The notes beneath the pieces are model-generated. The model searched no databases. It was given only the letters and a program-made list of their open reading frames with translations, and was not told the DNA's origin. A program made the translations under genes and the position numbers. 64,000 bases of DNA from Pteria penguin (lineage: Eukaryota > Mollusca > Bivalvia > Pterioida > Pteriidae): contig CM068582.1 of the NCBI GenBank assembly GCA_035048485.1, forward strand, positions 37,343,596-37,407,595. The letters run 5' to 3'. This document shows, piece by piece, positions 12,801 through 24,800 of the stretch; position 1 is the stretch's first letter, and each line of letters opens with the position of its first letter.

Positions 12801-15800
12801 AAGATAAGTAAGAATAATACAGATACAGGGATAACTCCATTGGGTGTCTGTAAGATAAGTAAGAATAATACAAATACAGGGAAAATTCTATTTGGATGTC
12901 AGTAATATAAGTAAGAATAATACAGATATAGGGATAACTCCATTGGGTGTCTGTAAGATAAGTAAGAATAATACAAATACAGGGAAAATTCTATTTGGAT
13001 GTCTGTAATATAAGTAAGAATAATACAGGTACAGGGATAACTCCATTGGGGTCTTTGTCAAATTAAGAATAATACATACACGAGTATAACACCATTGGGG
13101 TGTCAGTAAAATTAGTAAGAATAATACAGACACAAGGATAACTCCATTGGGATGTCTGTAAAATAAGTAAGAATAATACAGATGCAGGGATAGCTCTATT
13201 GGGGTGTCTGTAATACAAGTAAGAATAATACAGACGCAGGAAGAGGTCCATTGGAGTGTCTATAACATGAGTAAAAATAATACAAATACAAGGAAAACTG
13301 TATTTGGGTGTCTATAAAAGAAGTAAGAATAATACAGACACGAGTATAACTCCATTGGGGTGTCTGTAAAATAAGTAAGAATAATACACAGATACAGGGA
13401 TAACTCCATTGGGGTGTCTGTAAAATAAGTAAGAATAATACAGATACAGGGATAACTCCATTGGGATGTCTGTAAAATAAGTAAGAATAATACACAGATA
13501 CAGGGATAACTCCATTGGGGTGTCTGTAAGATAAGTAATAATAGTACAGATGCAGGTATAACTCCATTGGGGTGTCTGTAAAATAAGTAAGAATAATACA
13601 GATACAGGGATAACTCCATTGGGGTGTCTGTAAAATAAGTAAGAATAATGCAGATACAGTGATAACTTCATTGGGGCGTCTGTAAAATAAGTAAGAATAA
13701 TACAGATACAGGGATAACTCCATTGGGGCGTCTGTAAAATAAGTAAGAATAATGCAGATACAGTGATAACTCCATTGGGGCGTCTGTAAAATAAGTAAGA
13801 ATAATACAGACACAGGGATAACTCCATTGGGGCGTCTGTAAAATAAGTAAGAATAATACAGATACAGGGATATCTCCATTGGGGCGTCTGTAAAATAAGT
13901 AAGAATAATACAGACACAGGGATAACTCCATTGGGGCGTCTGTAAAATAAGTAAGAATAATACAGACACAGGGATAACTCCATTGGGGCGTCTGTAAGAT
14001 AAGTAAGAATAATACAGATACAGGGATAACTCCATTGGGTGTCTGTAAGATAAGTAAGAATAATACAAATACAGGGAAAATTCTATTTGGATGTCAGTAA
14101 TATAAGTAAGAATAATACAGATATAGGGATAACTCCATTGGGTGTCTGTAAGATAAGTAAGAATAATACAAATACAGGGAAAATTCTATTTGGATGTCTG
14201 TAATATAAGTAAGAATAATACAGGTACAGGGATAACTCCATTGGGGTCTTTGTCAAATTAAGAATAATACATACACGAGTATAACACCATTGGGGTGTCA
14301 GTAAAATTAGTAAGAATAATACAGACACAAGGATAACTCCATTGGGATGTCTGTAAAATAAGTAAGAATAATACAGATGCAGGGATAGCTCTATTGGGGT
14401 GTCTGTAATACAAGTAAGAATAATACAGACGCAGGAAGAGGTCCATTGGAGTGTCTATAACATGAGTAAAAATAATACAAATACAAGGAAAACTGTATTT
14501 GGGTGTCTATAAAAGAAGTAAGAATAATACAGACACGAGTATAACTCCATTGGGGTGTCTGTAAAATAAGTAAGAATAATACACAGATACAGGGATAACT
14601 CCATTGGGGTGTCTGTAAAATAAGTAAGAATAATACAGATACAGGGATAACTCCATTGGGATGTCTGTAAAATAAGTAAGAATAATACACAGATACAGGG
14701 ATAACTCCATTGGGGTGTCTGTAAGATAAGTAATAATAGTACAGATGCAGGTATAACTCCATTGGGGTGTCTGTAAAATAAGTAAGAATAATACAGATAC
14801 AGGGATAACTCCATTGGGGTGTCTGTAAAATAAGTAAGAATAATGCAGATACAGTGATAACTTCATTGGGGCGTCTGTAAAATAAGTAAGAATAATACAG
14901 ATACAGGGATAACTCCATTGGGGCGTCTGTAAAATAAGTAAGAATAATGCAGATACAGTGATAACTCCATTGGGGCGTCTGTAAAATAAGTAAGAATAAT
15001 ACAGACACAGGGATAACTCCATTGGGGCGTCTGTAAAATAAGTAAGAATAATACAGATACAGGGATATCTCCATTGGGGCGTCTGTAAAATAAGTAAGAA
15101 TAATACAGACACAGGGATAACTCCATTGGGGCGTCTGTAAAATAAGTAAGAATAATACAGACACAGGGATAACTCCATTGGGGCGTCTGTAAAATAAGTA
15201 AGAATAATACAGACACAGGGATAACTCCATTGGGGTGTTTGTAAAATAAGTAAGAATAATACAGATACAGGGATAACTCCATTGGGGTGTCTGTAAAATA
15301 AGTAAGAATAATACAGATACAGTGATAACTCCATTGGGTGTCTGTAAAATAAGTAAGAATACTGCAGATACAGGATAACTACATTGGGGTGTCTGTAAAA
15401 TAAGTAAGAATAATACAGATACAGGGATAACTCCATTGGGTGTCTGTAAAATAAGTAAGAATAATGCAGATACAGGGATAACTCCATTGGGTGTCTGTAA
15501 AATAAGTAAGAATAATGCAGATACAGGGATAACTCCATTGGGTGTCTGTAAAATAAGTAAGAATAATACAGATACAGGGATAACTCCATTGGGTGTCTGT
15601 AAAATAAGTAAGAATAATACACAGATACAGGGATAACTCCATTGGGTGTCTGTAAAATAAGTAAGAATAATACAGATACAGGGATAACTCCATTGGGGTG
15701 TCTGTAAAATAAGTAAGAATAATACAGATACAGGGATAACTCCATTGGGGTGTCTGTTAAATAAGTAAGAATAATACAGATACAGGGATAACTCCATTGG

Positions 15801-18800
15801 GTGTCTGTAAAATAAGTAAGAATAATACAGATTCAGGGATAATTCCATTGGGTGTCTGTAAAATAAGTAAGAATAGTACAGATGCAGGGATAACTCCATT
15901 GGGGTGTCTGTAAAATAAGTAAGAATAATACAGATACAGGGATAACTCCATTGGGGTGTCTGTAACATAAGTAAGAATAATACAGATACAGTGATAACTC
16001 CATTGGGTGTCTGTAAAATAAGTAAGAATACTGCAGATACAGGATAACTACATTGGGGTGTCTGTAAAATAAGTAAGAATAATACAGATACAGGGATAAC
16101 TCCATTGGGTGTCTGTAAAATAAGTAAGAATAATGCAGATACAGGGATAACTCCATTGGGTGTCTGTAAAATAAGTAAGAATAATGCAGATACAGGGATA
16201 ACTCCATTGGGTGTCTGTAAAATAAGTAAGAATAATACACAGATACAGGGATAACTCCATTGGGTGTCTGTAAAATAAGTAAGAATAATACACAGATACA
16301 GGGATAACTCCATTGGGGTGTCTGTAAAATAAGTAAGAATAATACAGATACAGGGATAACTCCATTGGGGTGTCTGTAAAATAAGTAAGAATAATACAGA
16401 TACAGGGATCACTCCATTGGGGTGTCTGTTAAATAAGTAAGAATAATACAGATACAGGGATAACTCCATTGGGTGTCTGTAAAATAAGTAAGAATAATAC
16501 AGATTCAGGGATAATTCCATTGGGTGTCTGTAAAATAAGTAAGAATAGTACAGATGCAGGGATAACTCCATTGGGGTGTCTGTAAAATAAGTAAGAATAA
16601 TACAGATACAGGGATAACTCCATTGGGGTGTCTGTAAAATAAGTAAGAATAATACAGATACAGGGATAATTCCATTGGGTGTCTGTAAGATAAGTAAGAA
16701 TAATACAGATACAAGGATAACTCCATTGGGGTGTCTGTAAAATAAGTAAGAATAATACAGATACAGGGATAACTCCATTGGGTGTCTGTAAAATAAGTAA
16801 GAATAATACAGATACAGTGATAACTCCATTGGGTGTCTGTAAAATAAGTAAGAATAATGCAGATACAGGGATAACTCCATTGGGTGTCTGTAAAATAAGT
16901 AAGAATAATACAGATACAGGGATAATTCCATTGGGTGTTTGTAAAATAAGTAAGAATAATACAGATTCAGGGATAATTCCATTGGGTGTCTGTAAAATAA
17001 GTAAGAATAGTACAGATGCAGGGATAACTCCATTGGGGTGTCTGTAAAATAAGTAAGAATAATACAGATACAGGGATAACTCCATTGGGGTGTCTGTAAA
17101 ATAAGTAAGAATAATACAGATACAGGGATAACTCCATTGGGTGTCTGTAAGATAAGTAAGAATAATACAGATACAAGGATAACTCCATTGGGGTGTCTGT
17201 AAAATAAGTAAGAATAATACAGATACAGGGATAACTCCATTGGGTGTCTGTAAAATAAGTAAGAATAATACAGATACAGTGATAACTCCATTGGGTGTCT
17301 GTAAAATAAGTAAGAATAATGCAGATACATGATCACTCCATTGGGGTGTCTGTAAAATAAGTAAGAATAATACAGATACAGGGATAACTCCATTGGGGCG
17401 TCTGTAAAATAAGTAAGAATAATACAGATACAGGTTAACTCCATTGGGGTGTCTGTAAAATAAGTAAGAATAATACAGATACAGGGATAACTCCATTGGG
17501 TGTCTGTGAAATAAATAAGAATAATACAGATACAGGTTAACTCCATTGGGGTGTCTGTAAAAAAGTAAGAATAATACACATACAGGGATAACTCCATTGG
17601 GTGTCTGTAAAATAAGTAAAAATAATAAAGATACAGGGATAACTCCATTGGGGCGTCTGTAAAATAAGTAAGAATAATACAGACACAGGGATAACTCCAT
17701 TGGGGTGTTTGTAAAATAAGTAAGAATAATACAGATACAGGGATAACTCCATTGGGGTGTCTGTAAAATAAGTAAGAATAATACAGATACAGTGATAACT
17801 CCATTGGGTGTCTGTAAAATAAGTAAGAATACTGCAGATACAGGATAACTACATTGGGGTGTCTGTAAAATAAGTAAGAATAATACAGATACAGGGATAA
17901 CTCCATTGGGTGTCTGTAAAATAAGTAAGAATAATGCAGATACAGGGATAACTCCATTGGGTGTCTGTAAAATAAGTAAGAATAATGCAGATACAGGGAT
18001 AACTCCATTGGGTGTCTGTAAAATAAGTAAGAATAATACAGATACAGGGAGAACTCCATTGGGTGTCTGTAAAATAAGTAAGAATAATACACAGATACAG
18101 GGATAACTCCATTGGGTGTCTGTAAAATAAGTAAGAATAATACAGATACAGGGATAACTCCATTGGGGTGTCTGTAAAATAAGTAAGAATAATACAGATA
18201 CAGGGATAACTCCATTGGGGTGTCTGTTAAATAAGTAAGAATAATACAGATACAGGGATAACTCCATTGGGTGTCTGTAAAATAAGTAAGAATAATACAG
18301 ATTCAGGGATAATTCCATTGGGTGTCTGTAAAATAAGTAAGAATAGTACAGATGCAGGGATAACTCCATTGGGGTGTCTGTAAAATAAGTAAGAATAATA
18401 CAGATACAGGGATAACTCCATTGGGGTGTCTGTAAAATAAGTAAGAATAATACAGATACAGGGATAACTCCATTGGGTGTCTGTAAGATAAGTAAGAATA
18501 ATACAGATAGAAGGATAACTCCATTGGGGTGTCTGTAAAATAAGTAAGAATAATACAGATACAGGGATAACTCCATTGGGTGTCTGTAAAATAAGTAAGA
18601 ATAATACAGATACAGTGATAACTCCATTGGGTGTCTGTAAAATAAGTAAGAATAATGCAGATACAGGGATAACTCCATTGGGTGTCTGTAAAATAAGTAA
18701 GAATAATACAGATACAGGGATAATTCCATTGGGTGTTTGTAAAATAAGTAAGAATAATACAGATTCAGGGATAATTCCATTGGGTGTCTGTAAAATAAGT

Positions 18801-21800
18801 AAGAATAGTACAGATGCAGGGATAACTCCATTGGGGTGTCTGTAAAATAAGTAAGAATAATACAGATACAGGGATAACTCCATTGGGGTGTCTGTAAAAT
18901 AAGTAAGAATAATACAGATACAGGGATAACTCCATTGGGTGTCTGTAAGATAAGTAAGAATAATACAGATACAAGGATAACTCCATTGGGGTGTCTGTAA
19001 AATAAGTAAGAATAATACAGATACAGGGATAACTCCATTGGGTGTCTGTAAAATAAGTAAGAATAATACAGATACAGTGATAACTCCATTGGGTGTCTGT
19101 AAAATAAGTAAGAATAATGCAGATACATGATCACTCCATTGGGGTGTCTGTAAAATAAGTAAGAATAATACAGATACAGGGATAACTCCATTGGGGCGTC
19201 TGTAAAATAAGTAAGAATAATACAGATACAGGTTAACTCCATTGGGGTGTCTGTAAAATAAGTAAGAATAATACAGATACAGGGATAACTCCATTGGGTG
19301 TCTGTGAAATAAATAAGAATAATACAGATACAGGTTAACTCCATTGGGGTGTCTGTAAAAAAGTAAGAATAATACACATACAGGGATAACTCCATTGGGT
19401 GTCTGTAAAATAAGTAAAAATAATAAAGATACAGGGATAACTCCATTGGGGCGTCTGTAAAATAAGTAAGAATAATACAGACACAGGGATAACTCCATTG
19501 GGGTGTTTGTAAAATAAGTAAGAATAATACAGATACAGGGATAACTCCATTGGGGTGTCTGTAAAATAAGTAAGAATAATACAGATACAGTGATAACTCC
19601 ATTGGGTGTCTGTAAAATAAGTAAGAATACTGCAGATACAGGATAACTACATTGGGGTGTCTGTAAAATAAGTAAGAATAATACAGATACAGGGATAACT
19701 CCATTGGGTGTCTGTAAAATAAGTAAGAATAATGCAGATACAGGGATAACTCCATTGGGTGTCTGTAAAATAAGTAAGAATAATGCAGATACAGGGATAA
19801 CTCCATTGGGTGTCTGTAAAATAAGTAAGAATAATACAGATACAGGGATAACTCCATTGGGTGTCTGTAAAATAAGTAAGAATAATACACAGATACAGGG
19901 ATAACTCCATTGGGTGTCTGTAAAATAAGTAAGAATAATACAGATACAGGGATAATTCCATTGGGGTGTCTGTAAAATAAGTAAGAATAATACAGATACA
20001 GGGATAACTCCATTGGGGTGTCTGTTAAATAAGTAAGAATAATACAGATACAGGGATAACTCCATTGGGTGTCTGTAAAATAAGTAAGAATAATACAGAT
20101 TCAGGGATAATTCCATTGGGTGTCTGTAAAATAAGTAAGAATAGTACAGATGCAGGGATAACTCCATTGGGGTGTCTGTAAAATAAGTAAGAATAATACA
20201 GATACAGGGATAACTCCATTGGGGTGTCTGTAAAATAAGTAAGAATAATACAGATACAGGGATAACTCCATTGGGTGTCTGTAAGATAAGTAAGAATAAT
20301 ACAGATAGAAGGATAACTCCATTGGGGTGTCTGTAAAATAAGTAAGAATAATACAGATACAGGGATAACTCCATTGGGTGTCTGTAAAATAAGTAAGAAT
20401 AATACAGATACAGTGATAACTCCATTGGGTGTCTGTAAAATAAGTAAGAATAATGCAGATACAGGGATAACTCCATTGGGTGTCTGTAAAATAAGTAAGA
20501 ATAATACAGATACAGGGATAATTCCATTGGGTGTTTGTAAAATAAGTAAGAATAATACAGATTCAGGGATAATTCCATTGGGTGTCTGTAAAATAAGTAA
20601 GAATAGTACAGATGCAGGGATAACTCCATTGGGGTGTCTGTAAAATAAGTAAGAATAATACAGATACAGGGATAACTCCATTGGGGTGTCTGTAAAATAA
20701 GTAAGAATAATACAGATACAGGGATAACTCCATTGGGTGTCTGTAAGATAAGTAAGAATAATACAGATACAAGGATAACTCCATTGGGGTGTCTGTAAAA
20801 TAAGTAAGAATAATACAGATACAGGGATAACTCCATTGGGTGTCTGTAAAATAAGTAAGAATAATACAGATACAGTGATAACTCCATTGGGTGTCTGTAA
20901 AATAAGTAAGAATAATGCAGATACATGATCACTCCATTGGGTGTCTGTAAAATAAGTAAGAATAATACAGATACAGGGATAACTCCATTGGGGCGTCTGT
21001 AAAATAAGTAAGAATAATACAGATACAGGTTAACTCCATTGGGGTGTCTGTAAAATAAGTAAGAATAATACAGATACAGGGATAACTCCATTGGGTGTCT
21101 GTGAAATAAATAAGAATAATACAGATACAGGTTAACTCCATTGGGGTGTCTGTAAAAAAGTAAGAATAATACACATACAGGGATAACTCCATTGGGTGTC
21201 TGTAAAATAAGTAAAAATAATAAAGATACAGGGATAACTCCATTGGGGTGTCTGTAAAATAAGTAAGAATAATACAGATACATGGATAACTCCATTGGGG
21301 TGTCTGTAAAATAAGTAAGAATAATGCAGACACAGGGATAACTCCATTGGGTGTCTGTAAGATAAGTAAGAATAATACAGATACAGGGATAACTCCATTG
21401 GGTGTCTGTAAGATAAGTAAGAATAATACAAATACAGGGAAAATTCTATTTGGATGTCAGTAATATAAGTAAGAATAATACAGATATAGGGATAACTCCA
21501 TTGGGTGTCTGTAAGATAAGTAAGAATAATACAAATACAGGGAAAATTCTATTTGGATGTCTGTAATATAAGTAAGAATAATACAGGTACAGGGATAACT
21601 CCATTGGGGTCTTTGTCAAATTAAGAATAATACAGACACGAGTATAACTCCATTGGGGTGTCAGTAAAATTAGTAAGAATAATACAGACACAGGGATAAC
21701 TCCATTGGGATGTCTGTAAAATAAGTAAGAATAATACAGATGCAGGGATAGCTCTATTGGGGTGTCTGTAATACAAGTAAGAATAATACAGACGCAGGAA

Positions 21801-24800
21801 GAGGTCCATTGGAGTGTCTATAACATGAGTAAAAATAATACAAATACAAGGAAAACTGTATTTGGGTGTCTATAAAATAAGTAAGAATAATACAGACACG
21901 AGTATAACTCCATTGGGGTGTCTGTAAAATTAGTAAGAATAATACAGATACAGGGATAACTCCATTGGGGCGTCTGTAAAATAAGTAAGAATAATACAGA
22001 TACAGGGATAACTCCATTGGGGTGTCTGTAAAATGAGTAAGAATAATACAGATACAGGGATAACTCCATTGGGGTGTCTGTAAAGTAAGCAAGAATAATA
22101 ACTCCATTCGGGTGCCTATACAATAAGTAAGAGTTATACAGACACAGAGATAACTCCTTTGAAGTGTCTGTAAAATAAGTAAGAATAATACAGATTATAA
22201 AGGGACAACAGTATTTGGATGTCTGAAAATCTAGTATAATTTAGTTACAGGGATAGCTATATGTGGGTGCCTGTAAAATAAGTAAGAACAAGCTGTGTTT
22301 GTGAAACACTAATGTCCCGGCGGCACCAAACTCCAAAAAGTTATTTTTAGCGTGAATGTCAATGTCAAAAGATCATCGACCTTGGTGTCATTGGAAAGGG
22401 CTTCATTAGTTGAGTATGCATGTCAAATATGAAGTCTCTATCCATCACGGTTCAAAAGTTATAGCCAATGTTAATGTTCAGATACAGATACAGGGATAAC
22501 AGTATGTGGGTGACTGTAAAATAAGTATAATACAGGAACAGGGATATAGTATGTGGGTGTCTGTAAAATAAGTATAATACAGATACAGGAATAACAGTAT
22601 GTGGGTGACTGTAAACTATGTATAATACAGATACAGGGATAACAGTATGTGGGTGTCTGTAAAATAAGTATAATACAGATACAGGGATAACAGTATGTGG
22701 GTGTCTGTAAAATAAGTATAATACAGATACAGGGATAACAGTATGTGGGTGACTGTAAAATAAGTATAATACAGATACAGGGATAACAGTATGTGGGCGT
22801 CTGTAAAATAAGTATAATACAGATACAGGGATAACAGTATGTGGGTGACTGTAAAATAAGTATAATACAGATACAGGGATAACAGTATGTGGGTGTCTGT
22901 AAAATAAGTATAATACAGATACAGGGATAACAGTATGTGGGTGACTGTAAAATAAGTATAATACAGATACAGGGATAACAGTATGTGGGTGTCTGTAAAA
23001 TAAGTATGATACAGATACAGGGATAACAGTATGTGGGCGTCTGTAAAATAAGTATAATACAGATACAGGGATAACAGTATGTGGGTGTCTGTAAAATAAG
23101 TATAATACAGATACAGGGATAATAGTATGTGGGTGTCTGTAAAATAAGTATGATACAGATACAGGGATAACAGTATGTGGGCGTCTGTAAAATAAGTATA
23201 ATACAGATACAGGGATAACAGTATGTGGGTGTCTGTAAAATAAGTATGATACAGATACAGGGATAACAGCATGTGGGTGACTGTAAAATAAGTATAATAC
23301 AGATACAAGGATAACAGTATGTGGGTGACTGTAAAATAAGTATAATACAGATACAGGGATAACAGTATGTGGGCGTCTGTAAAATAAGTATAATACAGAT
23401 ACAGGGATAACAGTATGTGGGTGACTGTAAAATAAGTATGATACAGATACAGGGATAACAGTATGTGGGTGACTGTAAAATAAGTATAATACAGATACAG
23501 GGATAACAGTATGTGGGTGACTGTAAAATAAGTATAATACAGATACAGGGATAACAGTATGTGGGTGTCTGTAAAATAAGTATTATACAGATACAGGGAT
23601 AACAGTATGTGGGTGACTGTAAAATAAGTATTATACAGGTACAGGGATAACAGTATGTGGGTGACTGTAAAATAAGTATAATACAAATACAGGGATAACA
23701 GTGTGTGGGTGACTGTAAAATAAGTATTATACAGGTACAGGGATAACAGTATGTGGGTGACTGTAAAATAAGTATAATACAGATACAGGGATTTAGAAAT
23801 GAATCGGACATCTGAGGTCGTGATGCAGTTATAGATAGAAAAAATTGGACGCAAATTTGCATCATTTCCCGTAAGATGCATTTATTATCATTAAGCTAGA
23901 GTTTTAGTAGAGGCAGAAAACATACGATATGCCAGGTTTCAGCTAAAAAAAATGCATATTTCTTCTCGTATCTTAAAGCTAATAGTTAATATAAATGGGA
24001 TTTGATTACGTATATAGTAATATGTCCACTTTATCTTTAATTAAATGTTAAATGTTCTTTTTGTTTAGGGCAATTAATGACGGCTCTTTAATTGTCCAGC
24101 AATAAATATCAAAATAACTCTACAAATCTCATCACATTAAATGAATAAGAACATTACTAGGTACACCCGGAGATGTGTTATCTTGACATCGTGAACACTT
24201 AATAATGTTTTTTGCGTTGTTTATAAATATACATTATGTCTATAATGAATTTTATATGAGGAATCTGTACACTGAACAGCTTCCATACCTATGGTACCCG
24301 CAATCGATACGGAAATGGAAAAACCAGAGGTAGGACTATGTGTTAAGAAGGTAATAAATACATAATGCAATGTCCCTTAATTCAATCAATAATGACAAAG
24401 ACAAAATTTAGTGAATAAATCTAACACATACTTCTCGTAAAATAGTACTTGATAGCATAACTGCGGTTTGCCAAAACTGTAGCATCGTTATCCCAATTGG
24501 CTGTTATATAATTCTTTAATATCTTAGGACCATCCAAGTGTAACGTTGATTGGGGACAGAGCGTATCCTTGGTGGGGTCGCACTCCTCATATGATATCAT
24601 AGACCCTGAGTAACTGAACCTGAAATAAAACAATACAATATACTGAGCAAAAGTTAGAAGCAGTCCAACTCTGATGTGACCTGCATTTTTCACCTTATAG
24701 TAAAACTGCTGCATTGTTTCACATATTTCTGAATATTTCCCCTCGGTAAGGTGCTTGGTTCATGACGGGGAGGTCCTGGGTTCAAGTCATTTCCCTCGGT

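Larger units (their letters stand above)
9363..22260 (-). repeat. Giant minisatellite (about 245 units of 51-54 bp) made of a duplicated 3' splice site
   Basis: In gene sense each unit reads CTGTATCTGTATTATTCTT, ACTTATTTTACAG, ACACCCCAATGGAGTTATCC, and repeats. The ACTTATTTTACAG-ACACCCC part equals the real acceptor and start of exon 23. Length varies by GGG/GGGG in the plus strand (51/52 bp) and an extra CA in AATACACAG (+2). Most units differ by one to three bases; diverged units cluster at 12888-13330, 14083-14525, 21446-21900 and at the distal edge 22110-22260. The array fills most of the intron between exons 22 and 23. Very long gene-sense ORFs across it are by-products of the repeat. 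Confidence 0.97.

Noticed and set aside
9297..21295. Minus-strand ORFs of up to 1,274 codons (for example 14391-18215, 16429-20013, 9532-12873)
   Set aside because: They are periodic read-through of the 51-54-bp minisatellite in all three frames, with no independent start, domain or splice structure.
9363..23795. A CRISPR-like array of direct repeats
   Set aside because: Units are contiguous without unique spacers and the genome is eukaryotic.
22471..23881. Minus-strand ORFs of 464 and 421 codons over the 48-bp array
   Set aside because: A 48-bp unit without stops keeps a frame open by default; the residues are pure 16-mer repeats.
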